Shown one piece after another: positions 1 through 8,735 of a DNA stretch of 64,000 nt. The notes beneath the pieces were generated by a model that saw only the letters and a list, made by a program, of their open reading frames with translations, did no database searches and was not told the origin of the DNA. Source of the DNA: Dyadobacter diqingensis (GTDB lineage Bacteria; Bacteroidota; Bacteroidia; Cytophagales; Spirosomataceae); the NCBI RefSeq assembly GCF_024220585.1, contig NZ_JAMXKF010000002.1:691392-755391 (forward strand), read 5' to 3'. The translations under genes and the position numbers were made by a program. Within the stretch, counting starts at the first letter, position 1. Every line of letters begins with the position of its first letter.

Positions 1-1
1 G

Positions 2-559
2 GTTTTTAAAGGGCTTATTATTTTCGTTTTTGTTTTTAGTTACGGCATCAAAGCTTATTCCGGCTATAAAAATGACCCTTATCAATTCCCAGCCAAGCCC
101 GGCCTGACAGATGCCAGTGGAATTTACAATGTCAGCACGTTCCGTGTTAACGGGAAAGTCCTGCCCTATTCTCAAACGGATTCCGCCCGGTGGAAAGACG
201 TGGTCTTTGAAAAATGGGCTACGCTCAGTATCCGTTCTAACCGTCCGGTCGCTATCGACGACACCAACTTCGAAAAGATTCAGAAACAGGATTTTGACAG
301 AAACTATGAGCTGGCCGGCATTACATCCCGACATTATTACAGCTATGACGCAAATCCTACGGACAGCACAATCCTGCTCAAAAATAAAAACCGGAATTAT
401 CCGGGCGAGACGCTGAAATTCAAAATTTCCAGACCCGACAGCACGACTGTTGTACTCTCCGGCACCGATCAGAAAAACGATTCCCTGTACGTGGTTCTCG
501 AAAAAATACAAAAGAAATACCCCCTTTATCTGAGTAGAAGAAAACTTTTAACCTTATAA
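2..559 (+). CDS. DoxX-like membrane protein, C-terminal part (gene starts before window)
   Basis: An open frame enters from the left edge (first full codon at base 2) and stops at 557-559. What remains is one hydrophobic segment (first 15 or so residues), then an extracytoplasmic tail of about 165 residues. The tail matches the C-terminal part of the next gene closely: both have a DPY motif after the membrane segment, then a VFEKWAT motif, a YxAD-type segment, LxNKN, and end in a DSxYVVLxKxxKKYxL pattern. The two genes are therefore tandem paralogues. Only 2 bp separate this stop from the next start, so they are surely co-transcribed. The DoxX assignment is borrowed from the downstream copy, because the DoxX domain itself lies outside the window. 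Function unknown. Confidence 0.8.
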   Translation, partial: VFKGLIIFVFVFSYGIKAYSGYKNDPYQFPAKPGLTDASGIYNVSTFRVNGKVLPYSQTDSARWKDVVFEKWATLSIRSNRPVAIDDTNFEKIQKQDFDRNYELAGITSRHYYSYDANPTDSTILLKNKNRNYPGETLKFKISRPDSTTVVLSGTDQKNDSLYVVLEKIQKKYPLYLSRRKLLTL

Positions 560-561
560 CC

Positions 562-1950
562 ATGGCTGACCTGTTGACAGACAATTTTACGCTCAATAAA
601 ACTACACCAACGACTGTACCGGCCTGGAATAACTACCAGAAAACCGGTTTCAGAATCCTGTTTTTATTTTTCGTGATCATGTCCATTCCCTGGAACGGAT
701 TCTGGTACAAAAACATTGCCTCGATTCGCTGGGATACACTCGAATACCGGCATTTGCACGTTTTTTGCGAATTCACGCCCAAATTTGTCGAAATTCAGTC
801 TGAAAGCGGGCATTGGGGAATTGAGTCTTATGTCAACTGGGCTATTGTTTTGCTCGTTTCGACAATCGGCGGACTGGTATGGACCCTGTTTGACAAACAT
901 AGAAAAAGCTATAATACCCTATACTACTGGCTGCGCACGCTGGTACGTTACAGAGCGGGTGTGGGGGTTTTGGGTTATGGATTTACAAAGCTGTTTCCGA
1001 CCCAGATGCCCTATCCGTCAATCAGCATACTGAATACCGATTTTATCAATCTTACGCCGCAGAAAGTCTTCTGGCTCTCTGTGGGCAGTGTTCCCTGGTA
1101 TGAATCCTTCACGGGTTTCATCGAATTGCTGGCAGGTGTTCTCCTCCTTTTCAGGCCTACGGCACTCTATGGAGGAATTTTACTGTTTGCCGCACTCGGG
1201 GATATCGTCTTTGTGAACTTTGTCTACGACGGCGAAGTACATTTATTTTCGACCTATCTCTGCCTATATGGTTTGTTTGTCGTCGCACACGATGTTCCAA
1301 GACTTTACAATCTGCTCATCCTTGAAAAATTCACGACGCCCGACAACTTCTTTCCAAACTTTTCCGGACACTGGCAGACACTCCGGGTGACCATAAAATC
1401 TGCGACGTTATTGATCTTCATAGGGCTTTTTTCTTATCTGATGTATCAGAATTTCAGGTATGACCCTTATAAACTTCCCCATAACAAAGGGCTTGCCCAC
1501 AGTGCCGGCTATTATCACGTCACCGAATTCCGGTTGAATAACAGGGTGATCCCGTATTCCCCCGCGGACACGGTGAGATGGCAGGACGCCGTTTTTGAAA
1601 AATGGGCCACCTTTACTTTTAAGGTAAACAAACCTGTCAAAATCGATGTTTCAGGTGGTGGCGGACGGCCTAAAAAAGAAGTCGACAGGCGTTTTGAAAT
1701 GGCTGGTGTGGCTGGCGGACGGCATTTTTTCACCTATCAGGCCGATACGCTCAACAAGGTTTTGTATCTGCAAAACAAGAATATTCCGGACACAACCCAG
1801 CGGCTGGTTTTCCATTACAACAAACCGGACAAATCAAGGATCATCCTGCACGGATTAAACGAAAATCGCGACTCGATTTATGTGGTACTTGATAAAGCAG
1901 ATAAAAAATACACGTTACCGGAAAGCACTTTACAGCCCGGCAACTATTAA
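562..1950 (+). CDS. DoxX family membrane protein with C-terminal extracytoplasmic domain
   Basis: This 462-residue polytopic protein has hydrophobic segments near residues 30-50, 90-110, 130-150, 170-240 and 280-300, then a soluble tail from about residue 300. The middle part (RAGVGVLGYGFTKLFP, then FIELLAGVLLLF and GGILLFAALGDIVF) resembles DoxX/SURF4-like four-helix proteins, which are linked to quinone or sulfur redox chemistry and oxidative stress. The tail is shared with the upstream truncated gene and is not a domain I can name. The start at 562 lies 2 bp after the preceding stop. It is followed 13 bp later by an Rrf2 regulator, so the three genes probably form one operon under Rrf2 control. 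The DoxX call rests on pattern, not on catalytic residues. Confidence 0.75.
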   Translation: MADLLTDNFTLNKTTPTTVPAWNNYQKTGFRILFLFFVIMSIPWNGFWYKNIASIRWDTLEYRHLHVFCEFTPKFVEIQSESGHWGIESYVNWAIVLLVSTIGGLVWTLFDKHRKSYNTLYYWLRTLVRYRAGVGVLGYGFTKLFPTQMPYPSISILNTDFINLTPQKVFWLSVGSVPWYESFTGFIELLAGVLLLFRPTALYGGILLFAALGDIVFVNFVYDGEVHLFSTYLCLYGLFVVAHDVPRLYNLLILEKFTTPDNFFPNFSGHWQTLRVTIKSATLLIFIGLFSYLMYQNFRYDPYKLPHNKGLAHSAGYYHVTEFRLNNRVIPYSPADTVRWQDAVFEKWATFTFKVNKPVKIDVSGGGGRPKKEVDRRFEMAGVAGGRHFFTYQADTLNKVLYLQNKNIPDTTQRLVFHYNKPDKSRIILHGLNENRDSIYVVLDKADKKYTLPESTLQPGNY

Positions 1951-1963
1951 ATAGCGTGACATC

Positions 1964-2368
1964 ATGATAACCAAAAAGACCAAGTATGCTCTAAAAGCAC
2001 TTAAAGTACTGGCAACGAGACACCTGAAAGGCCCGACATTTGTTTCTGAAATTGTTACGCAGGAGAACATCCCCAAAAGTTATCTGCAAACAATTTTGGT
2101 CGAACTGACACACAGCGGCCTCATTGAAAGCAACATGGGGAAAGGCGGATATTCACTGGCAGTCCCGGCCGATCAAATCAGTTTTTTAACTGTGCTGGAA
2201 GTAACAGGCGCGCCCATTGCAGCGATTGAATGCGCTTCCTCCACTTTTTCCGGGCAGTGTGCTGACTGCGCTTCCGGCGAACTTTGTACATTAAAAACCG
2301 CGCTGGAAAAGTGGCAGGCGGTCAATTTATCAGTTTTAAGTAAAACAACCATTCAGGATCTTTTGTAG
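1964..2368 (+). CDS. Rrf2 family transcriptional regulator
   Basis: This 134-residue protein has the N-terminal winged helix typical of Rrf2/IscR/NsrR proteins: TKYALKALKVLA, then IPKSYLQTILVEL as the recognition helix, then MGKGGYSLA as the wing. A Cys-rich loop (IEC, QCADC and LC at about residues 90-110) lies where IscR and NsrR bind an Fe-S cluster; four cysteines are present, so a redox or NO-sensing cluster is plausible. It sits 13 bp after the second DoxX-like gene and probably regulates that operon and perhaps the porin downstream. Family assignment is firm. The signal sensed is inferred. Confidence 0.88.
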   Translation: MITKKTKYALKALKVLATRHLKGPTFVSEIVTQENIPKSYLQTILVELTHSGLIESNMGKGGYSLAVPADQISFLTVLEVTGAPIAAIECASSTFSGQCADCASGELCTLKTALEKWQAVNLSVLSKTTIQDLL

Positions 2369-2530
2369 GCCAAGTTCCTGAAAGTTTTGCAATGCAAAGT
2401 CAAAGCATAAAACTTAATGTTCGGAACACACATTCAATCCTTCAGTTAACATCATAGAAACAAATATTTCCGTAATTTCGATCTTAATCATTTTCTTGTA
2501 TTCTATGGGCTTACTATACTAACATTACCG

Positions 2531-3820
2531 GTGCGTTACCCCTTATTACTTTTGCTCATTGTAGGTCTGAAAAGCCAGCTGTCATACGCACAATCCGGTG
2601 ACACGCTCCGTCGGCAACTCATCGTTGATTTTGAAATCAGGCCCAGGGCTGAGTTTAGTGACAACTATATGCAGACGCCAGCCGACTCTACCATGCCTGA
2701 ATTTTACGCGAGCCTGCGAAACCGGCTTAGTCTTACCTACACCGCAAAAAATTTCAAATTTCATGCTTCTCCGCAGGAAATACATGTCTGGGGTAAATCG
2801 GGGAGATTTTCCCGTATTGGTAACATCAATGCATTCGAATTTTACATTGAACCGTCATTAAACAGGTTTTTCTCCGCCAGAATCGGGAGGCAGGCGCTAT
2901 CGCTCGACAATGGCCGGATATTTTCTGCGGCTCCCTGGAGCCAGCAAAGCCGCGCACACGAAGGCATACGATTGTTTTACAACAAAAGGATAGCCACGGA
3001 TCTCACCATCGCATTCACGCGTCCCTACAAAAAGAATTTTGACGCCGCCTATTCTCCGGTAGCGTCACACCAATATAAACTCCTGTTTGTTCATCATTTG
3101 AAACACAAGTTTAAAAATCAGCTTGCCATAACGACCATCAATACCCTGGAAGTTTTTGAAAAAAGCAGCAATGAAGGAGCATATTACCAACGTATAACCA
3201 ACGGCGGGCGTCTGGAATATTCCCGTCAATGGTGGTATGGAACCGTCAGCGCCTATTACCAGTACGGACAGACCGCCAGTGCAAAAACGATACATGCCTA
3301 TTATGTACAACCCGAAATAAGTGCGACTTTCACAAAGGCAACGGTACGGCTAGGAGCCGAAATCCTGAGTGGCAACAAAGCAAGTATACCGAAAAACGTC
3401 TCAAATTCCTTTGTTCCTCTTTATGGTGTTGCCTGGAAATTTATGGGAAACATGAACCTGTTTACGCGGTTTCCTGCCGACGTGAACGACAAGGGCCTGG
3501 TTAACCCCTATCTTTTTCTGATTTATCAGGTCAATGAAAAATTATCATTACGGGCAGATGCGCATCTTTTCTACGCGCAGCATTCCTTAACGGATCAGGA
3601 GCTGGCAGGAAAATATCTTGGCTTTGAAAACGATCTTTCCCTGAATTTCAAACCTGTAAAAAAGGTCGAGATCATATTCGGATTTTCCTCGGCCTACACG
3701 GCAAAACGTATCGAGCTTCTGAAAAAAGTCCCTGATTCCGGTAAAATCCCGGTTTGGAGTTATCTTATGATTTCCTACTCGCCGCGCCTTCTGCACTTAA
3801 AATACAATTCCCGAAAATAA
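2531..3820 (+). CDS. Alginate-export-type outer membrane porin
   Basis: This 429-residue protein has a Sec signal (hydrophobic start, cleavage after SYAQ) and alternating amphipathic strands typical of a monomeric outer-membrane beta-barrel. The N-terminal pattern (FEIRPRAEFSDNY, then SLRNRLSLTYT, then GRQALSLDNGRIF) matches the alginate export (AlgE/alginate_exp) family, which Bacteroidota use widely as general or substrate-specific porins. The start is GTG at 2531; the nearby ATG at 2505 is out of frame. The C-terminus ends in a short strand rather than the usual terminal Phe. It follows the Rrf2 gene by about 160 bp, which leaves room for its own promoter. The substrate cannot be told from sequence. 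Confidence 0.75.
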   Translation: MRYPLLLLLIVGLKSQLSYAQSGDTLRRQLIVDFEIRPRAEFSDNYMQTPADSTMPEFYASLRNRLSLTYTAKNFKFHASPQEIHVWGKSGRFSRIGNINAFEFYIEPSLNRFFSARIGRQALSLDNGRIFSAAPWSQQSRAHEGIRLFYNKRIATDLTIAFTRPYKKNFDAAYSPVASHQYKLLFVHHLKHKFKNQLAITTINTLEVFEKSSNEGAYYQRITNGGRLEYSRQWWYGTVSAYYQYGQTASAKTIHAYYVQPEISATFTKATVRLGAEILSGNKASIPKNVSNSFVPLYGVAWKFMGNMNLFTRFPADVNDKGLVNPYLFLIYQVNEKLSLRADAHLFYAQHSLTDQELAGKYLGFENDLSLNFKPVKKVEIIFGFSSAYTAKRIELLKKVPDSGKIPVWSYLMISYSPRLLHLKYNSRK

Positions 3821-3869
3821 CGGAAACACAATTTTCACAGATATCTTTATTAAACCATCTACCTTCTAA

Positions 3870-3912
3870 AACAAAAGACAGCAGCAAACCAAGTCTGCCG
3901 CTGTCTTTTGTT
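3870..3912. terminator. Bidirectional intrinsic terminator
   Basis: A perfect 13-bp inverted repeat, AACAAAAGACAGC (3870-3882) and GCTGTCTTTTGTT (3900-3912), encloses a 17-nt loop. It lies between the convergent porin gene (ends 3820, plus) and TonB receptor gene (ends 3956, minus). T-rich tracts follow the stem on both strands, so it can stop transcription from either side. Confidence 0.8.
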
Positions 3913-3955
3913 AAACCTTACCGGATCGTACTGATCTCTCAGCCAGTTCGGTTAA

Positions 3956-6520
3956 TTAGTATGTGAATCTTACCGTTACACCATAGGTACGCTGGTCGCC
4001 CACGATACCTGCATATTGTCCGTAACTTCCCGGTGCGGCCAATAACTGCTCATAATAGTTCTTGTTGAAAATGTTTCTTCCCCATAAGAAGAACGAAAGT
4101 CCGTTGGAAGCTCTGAAACCCAAACGGGCGTTGGTTAGTCCGTAGCCACCGATGTTTAGGTACTGGGAAGGAGATGGACTTGATGAGAAATCAGACCGTA
4201 AAAACTCGTCAACTCCCAAAAAGTAATTCCCTGTCAAGCCAACAAAGGTTCCTTTTACGACAACCTCGCCGCCCACTGAGCCCGACCACTTGGATATACC
4301 CGGTAATCTTCCTCCTGAAACATCCTTGAAAGCCTGCGTTCCACCAACTTCTTCCAATGGAACAGGCGCATTGGCAAAACGTACATATTTTCCATCGGTG
4401 TACGCCACAGCCGCGTTGAATGTGAAGTGTTTAAGACGAAGATTCCCATCCAATTCAACACCCTGTACACGCACTTTTTCTGCATTAGCCAGATAACCAC
4501 GGTTTACACCAGGTTCCGGCGTTTGTACCTGCGTTTGGTAATCTTTAATATCAGAACGGTAAACAGTCAGGTTCAAAACAGAATTGCTGGTCGGCTTGGT
4601 TTTGATACCGAATTCTTTATGGTCTACGTATTCAGGTTTCACATTAGCAAGATCAATCAACACCTGACCATTTGCCGTTGGCAAACCGCCCACATTCACA
4701 CCAATAGGCTTATAACCAATTGAATAGGTAGCATAAGCGTTCACATTGCGGCTGGCTTTGTATTGCAACGAAAGCTGTCCCGAGAAATTTCCCTTTGCAT
4801 AATCTGTGTTAAACGACTGGTTGGTATACACACCGTTTTTCAAAGCAAGCAGTGCTGCATCGGTTGTTTGCAATCCGCCATAAGTTACACGGCTGTAATC
4901 CACTACTTTTTTGTCATAGTTGTAACGCACACCTGGCAGCACGTGAATCTTATCCGTTATGCCCCAGTCTGCCTGTGCAAATACGGCCAAACTGGTGCTC
5001 TTGATTTCGTTTGTAGTCCGGATACCAAAGTTGTCAAACAAACCTGGTGTTTTCCATAAAGCACTGGTTGAACTTTGTGCAAACCGCCATTGCGCCGAAC
5101 CCGCTTCCTCCGTCTGTACGGGATCTGAGGTAAGATCCTGCCAAAGACCGAAAACCCCAACCACTCCGCTCAATCTTGGTGATATTTTTCCGGAGTAACG
5201 TATTTCCTGTGACCATTGGTCGTGTTTCGAATTACCCGAAGAAATGGTAAATACCGGCAATCCGATATAATCCCTGTCATTCAACGGTGTCCATTTCCAG
5301 TAACGCCATGCCGAAGTAGACGTCAGCGTTCCATTACCTATTTTAATATCGGCGTTAACAGAAACACCACCCAATTGGTTATCCGCTTTGGAAGGCGTAT
5401 CAAGATCCAGCTTACGTTCGAAGGCACTTGTATAAGGTAATTTATAACCCAGATCAGCGATGATTGCGTCAAACTGTCTGTATGCCGCTCTTTTAGTAGT
5501 CACAACGCCAGCTACCGGCCATCCATAACCAGTCGGTTTCTGATCAGAAATATCCCCGATAACGGTAATGTTTACATTTTCTGTCGGGGTGTATAGAATT
5601 TGTCCTCTGACACCAATGTTGTTGATGTCATTGATCGGCAATTGTGTATGCTCGTTGAAAAACGTACCGTTGCGCTGCGTTCCTGTAAAGGAAAGACGTG
5701 CCGCAAGTTTTTTGCTCAAAGGTCCCGTTACCGAAGCCTTCGCCTGCACAAAACCCAGGTTACCATAACTTAATTCAAGATTGGCACCAGGCGAAAAGCT
5801 GGCTGCACGCGTCGTGATGTTAAACGCACCGGCCGTTGTGTTTTTACCAAACAACGTTCCCTGCGGCCCGCGCAATACTTCAACACGTTCGATATCGATA
5901 AAGTCAAGTGCTGTGGCTGCCGGACGGGCATAATAAACTCCATCCACGTAGAAACCTACACCTGGGTCAACACCGTCGTTGGTCAAACCGAACGTAGAGC
6001 CAAGACCACGAATGTTCAGTGTGGTATTTCTTGCATTGGAAGCATATAGCTGCACTGTGGGTACCAGTTCTTTAAGGCGGTTTACGTTAAATGCACCTGC
6101 ATCTTCCGCTCTGGTTCCCCCGATTACGGAAATCGGGATGGGTACCTCCTGTGCGGTTTCCTGACGACGACGGGAAGAAATAACCACGTCCTCCAACTGT
6201 GTATCGTTTGGTACAAGTTTAATTTCAACTTTACTTTCATTGATCAGCACTTCCTTTTTCAGGTAACCGATGTAAGAAACGACCAGCGTAAATGGCAAGG
6301 TCTGACCTGTTATCAGACTGAACTCTCCGTTCACGTCGGTGGCGTCACCGTTTGTCGTGCCCTTAATGGTAACTGTCGCGCCGGTCAGGGCTTCGTTGGT
6401 ACGTGCGTCCAGGACTTTTCCTGTGATGGTTGCATTGATTGTGGGTCTATCCTGAGCTGATAGCAATAGGGGGAAGAAAATGACTCCTATTAAGAGGGCT
6501 GTCTTTAAAATTTGTTTCAT
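3956..6520 (-). CDS. TonB-dependent outer membrane receptor with carboxypeptidase-like N-domain
   Basis: This 854-residue protein carries a Sec signal (cleavage after LLLSAQ), a CarboxypepD_reg-like beta-sandwich (about 30-115; GKVLDARTNEALTGATVTIK), then a plug domain (about 120-235) with RVEVLRGPQGTLFGKNTTAG, and a 22-strand-type barrel ending in VRFTY with the terminal aromatic residue expected for outer-membrane insertion. It imports a ligand energised by TonB/ExbBD. The plug style is that of classical iron/vitamin/oligosaccharide TonB receptors rather than SusC, and no SusD follows. It is divergent from a Nudix-fold sugar-type regulator at 6814, so a carbohydrate-derived substrate is as likely as an iron complex. 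The gene stands alone; a bidirectional terminator lies just beyond its stop. Confidence 0.9.
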   Translation of the reverse strand: MKQILKTALLIGVIFFPLLLSAQDRPTINATITGKVLDARTNEALTGATVTIKGTTNGDATDVNGEFSLITGQTLPFTLVVSYIGYLKKEVLINESKVEIKLVPNDTQLEDVVISSRRRQETAQEVPIPISVIGGTRAEDAGAFNVNRLKELVPTVQLYASNARNTTLNIRGLGSTFGLTNDGVDPGVGFYVDGVYYARPAATALDFIDIERVEVLRGPQGTLFGKNTTAGAFNITTRAASFSPGANLELSYGNLGFVQAKASVTGPLSKKLAARLSFTGTQRNGTFFNEHTQLPINDINNIGVRGQILYTPTENVNITVIGDISDQKPTGYGWPVAGVVTTKRAAYRQFDAIIADLGYKLPYTSAFERKLDLDTPSKADNQLGGVSVNADIKIGNGTLTSTSAWRYWKWTPLNDRDYIGLPVFTISSGNSKHDQWSQEIRYSGKISPRLSGVVGVFGLWQDLTSDPVQTEEAGSAQWRFAQSSTSALWKTPGLFDNFGIRTTNEIKSTSLAVFAQADWGITDKIHVLPGVRYNYDKKVVDYSRVTYGGLQTTDAALLALKNGVYTNQSFNTDYAKGNFSGQLSLQYKASRNVNAYATYSIGYKPIGVNVGGLPTANGQVLIDLANVKPEYVDHKEFGIKTKPTSNSVLNLTVYRSDIKDYQTQVQTPEPGVNRGYLANAEKVRVQGVELDGNLRLKHFTFNAAVAYTDGKYVRFANAPVPLEEVGGTQAFKDVSGGRLPGISKWSGSVGGEVVVKGTFVGLTGNYFLGVDEFLRSDFSSSPSPSQYLNIGGYGLTNARLGFRASNGLSFFLWGRNIFNKNYYEQLLAAPGSYGQYAGIVGDQRTYGVTVRFTY

Positions 6521-6650
6521 GCAATTATGATTGGTGATGTCTACGTTTTGTTAATTACTGTTAAGCTTTTGACAATAGGTTGAGGTCAGCAACAAAGCAT
6601 TTCAATTCGGAAAAATGATTTCATCAGATACGTTTTTGTTAGATTTGAAA

Positions 6651-6658
6651 CAAATGTA
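6651..6658 (-). promoter_or_regulatory. Candidate -7 element for the TonB receptor
   Basis: Minus-strand TACATTTG matches the Bacteroidota -7 consensus TAnnTTTG exactly. It lies about 130 bp upstream of the ATG at 6520. I see no good -33 TTG at the right distance, so support is moderate. Confidence 0.4.
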
Positions 6659-6758
6659 TGAATTTTATATAGTATATAGACTTTGTAGGGTATAAAAATT
6701 TAAAATAAATGCTCAAAACCAGTCAACAACGCAGCATTCGTACAGATGTTTAAATCAT

Positions 6759-6792
6759 TTTTGTTATTTACTAATTTGTATTTTTACATTTG
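6759..6792 (+). promoter_or_regulatory. Promoter of the Nudix-fold regulator gene
   Basis: TTTTG at 6759-6763 (a -33 element) and TACATTTG at 6785-6792 (an exact match to TAnnTTTG) are separated by 21 bp, and the ATG follows 21 bp later at 6814. The whole 293-bp gap between the divergent genes is AT-rich. Confidence 0.6.
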
Positions 6793-6813
6793 TTATCCAT
6801 CTAATCTAAATTA

Positions 6814-7533
6814 ATGCGTCAGACAGTTCCCGGTGAAATCAGCAAATATGGTGAAGGTTTTGTAAAAGGTCTTGCCATCGACGCTGTGATTTTTGGTTTC
6901 CATAACAACCAGCTAAAAATCCTGATTATCGAGCATGGAGACGCCAATCTGTTTGCTTTGCCTGGCGGATATATTTATGAAAAAGAAGATCTCAACGATG
7001 CAGCCAAAAGGATTTTAGCCTCAAAAACCGGACTGGATGGTATCTTTTTGGATCAGTTTCATATTTTCGGTAATTACGACCGTAACAATCCCGAAACCAT
7101 CAAAGTCATCATGCAGGGCCAGGGAATTCCGCCGGATCCCGACCACTGGATTCTGGGCCGTTTCTTTTCTGTGGGTTTTTATGCACTGGTTGATTTCACC
7201 AAGGCCATTCCCAGGACTGATGCACTTTCGGACAGCTGTACCTGGTATGATATCAATGACCTCCCGCCGCTGATTCTCGACCACAAACAAATTGCTGATA
7301 AAGCGCTGGAAGTCCTGCGGGAAAACCTGGATAAGAAAATCGGGTTCAATCTTTTGCCGGAAACTTTTACGATGGCTACGTTAAAAAATCTCTATGAAAC
7401 CATACTCGGTGTACCGCTGCTCAGATCGAACTTCCAGCGTAAAATTCTGAGTCTGGACATTCTCGAACGGGCCGAAGATCCCGTTAAGTATGCCCATAAG
7501 GCGCCTTTTTTGTACAAATTCCGGAGAACATAA
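6814..7533 (+). CDS. Nudix-fold transcriptional regulator (NrtR/AraR type)
   Basis: This 239-residue protein has an N-terminal Nudix hydrolase fold (about 20-150) and a C-terminal winged helix (about 160-235; LPETFTMATLKNLYETILG, then RSNFQRKIL). The Nudix box keeps G, E and R of the first half (GYIYEKEDLNDAAKR) but replaces the catalytic REUxEE glutamates with RILASK, so it should bind rather than hydrolyse a ligand. Members of this family repress NAD or pentose genes, and in Bacteroidota they include arabinose regulators. It is divergent from the TonB receptor at 3956, its most likely target. A close paralogue lies at 45404. Confidence 0.85.
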   Translation: MRQTVPGEISKYGEGFVKGLAIDAVIFGFHNNQLKILIIEHGDANLFALPGGYIYEKEDLNDAAKRILASKTGLDGIFLDQFHIFGNYDRNNPETIKVIMQGQGIPPDPDHWILGRFFSVGFYALVDFTKAIPRTDALSDSCTWYDINDLPPLILDHKQIADKALEVLRENLDKKIGFNLLPETFTMATLKNLYETILGVPLLRSNFQRKILSLDILERAEDPVKYAHKAPFLYKFRRT

Positions 7534-7553
7534 TTCTTTTTTACAATTTTGGT

Positions 7554-8582
7554 TTACAAGGAATTACGGATATGGACCGTGAAAGGTGCTGCGCAACGCT
7601 CCCTTTTATTGTTCAAAGCAAGATCAGCCGTCTTTTTGCCAATAAATTCGAAATCAGTTGAAATGGTGGTAAGGCCGTTTAAGATCAGTTTTTTGATGGC
7701 CGTTTCGTTGTAAGAAATAATACCCACGTCACGGCCTATCTTTAAATTGAGATCAAGAATTTTTTCGATCAGACTTACCAGATCATCTTCCATCAGGTTA
7801 ATGTAAACCGTGCCAGGGCAGATTGTTTCACTTTTCAAACACCGCACCAGCTCGAATCTGAAATTATAATCATTACAAAAAGCCTCAAAACCTTCAACAA
7901 TTTCCCCGGAATGATAAGTCGCTTGGGGAAATATGAGTTTGATCGTGTGATACTGGCTCAGTCTTTCCAAAAGATTGGATAAGGCATTGTAAATATCGCT
8001 TTTAAAATCTTCATACACCGCCCCGAAAATTCCAGTGACAGCGGGGAGGAGTTTATCGACGAGGATCAGCTTGTCCTTCGGTATCAGATTGACTATTTCA
8101 TGAGCTTTGTCAGCATTTTCCATGAAATGCGGAACAATGATAAATTTAGAATAATCACTGCCCAGTTTTTCCGTAACGATTTTTTTAAACAACGTGTAAT
8201 CATTGTTGTATACATAAAAATCGATGGTTGCCTGTTGCCCCAGGTGAAAAACCAGACTGTCATAGATAATCTTTTTATGACTGCTCAGCTTATTGAAAAG
8301 AAGCAGAATTTTAAAGTTTTTCTGAAAATCCGTATTGACGATATACACCCCTTTGCCCGGAACCGAACCGGCGATCCCGATTTTTTTAAGCTCGTTGTAA
8401 ACCCGTTCAATCGTATTTCTTGAAATGTCCAGGTCATAACTCAAACTATTGATCGAGGGCAGCAAATCGCCCTTCCGGATCGCCCCGTTTTCTATACCCG
8501 ACATAAATCCATTCATCAGCTGAACATATTTAGGCGTGATACTAAAAGCATCCAGCGACAGCAAAGGGAGGTAGTTTTTCAT
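7554..8582 (-). CDS. GntR family regulator with LacI-like sugar-binding domain
   Basis: This 342-residue protein starts with a GntR winged helix (about 12-75; IRKGDLLPSINSLSYDLDISR, then NTIERVYNEL and GIAGSVPGKGVYI). It continues with a periplasmic-binding-protein-like ligand domain (about 88-342; ILLLFNKLSSHKKIIYDSL, then DVGIISYNETAIKKLILNGL), the layout of the Bacteroides fucose repressor and similar sugar regulators. It is divergent from the susC gene at 8736, 153 bp away. A perfect ACTTTG-ATA-CAAAGT palindrome just downstream of the susC -7 box is a good operator candidate, and a CAAAGT half-site near its own start suggests autoregulation. It probably represses the PUL until a sugar is bound. 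Confidence 0.88.
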   Translation of the reverse strand: MKNYLPLLSLDAFSITPKYVQLMNGFMSGIENGAIRKGDLLPSINSLSYDLDISRNTIERVYNELKKIGIAGSVPGKGVYIVNTDFQKNFKILLLFNKLSSHKKIIYDSLVFHLGQQATIDFYVYNNDYTLFKKIVTEKLGSDYSKFIIVPHFMENADKAHEIVNLIPKDKLILVDKLLPAVTGIFGAVYEDFKSDIYNALSNLLERLSQYHTIKLIFPQATYHSGEIVEGFEAFCNDYNFRFELVRCLKSETICPGTVYINLMEDDLVSLIEKILDLNLKIGRDVGIISYNETAIKKLILNGLTTISTDFEFIGKKTADLALNNKRERCAAPFTVHIRNSL

Positions 8583-8631
8583 GTAAAAATATAATTCAAA
8601 GTAGAAATCAGCTCAGGACAGATAGGGACAG

Positions 8632-8658
8632 TTGATAAATGGTAATAATTTACATTTG
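8632..8658 (+). promoter_or_regulatory. Promoter of the GntR-controlled susC gene
   Basis: TTG at 8632-8634 and TACATTTG at 8651-8658 (an exact TAnnTTTG match) are 16 bp apart, upstream of the ATG at 8736. The element sits in the gap between the divergent GntR and susC genes. Confidence 0.55.
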
Positions 8659-8662
8659 TCTC

Positions 8663-8677
8663 ACTTTGATACAAAGT
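8663..8677. promoter_or_regulatory. Candidate GntR operator (ACTTTG-ATA-CAAAGT)
   Basis: A perfect 6-3-6 palindrome begins 4 bp after the susC -7 element, where a bound repressor would cover the transcription start. A second CAAAGT half-site lies at 8597-8602, just upstream of the GntR start codon. The assignment to the GntR protein is inferred from position and symmetry. Confidence 0.5.
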
Positions 8678-8735
8678 AAATAAAAATTATAAACAAGGAA
8701 AGAAAAACAATCTTACTTAACACGATTATGTTTTT

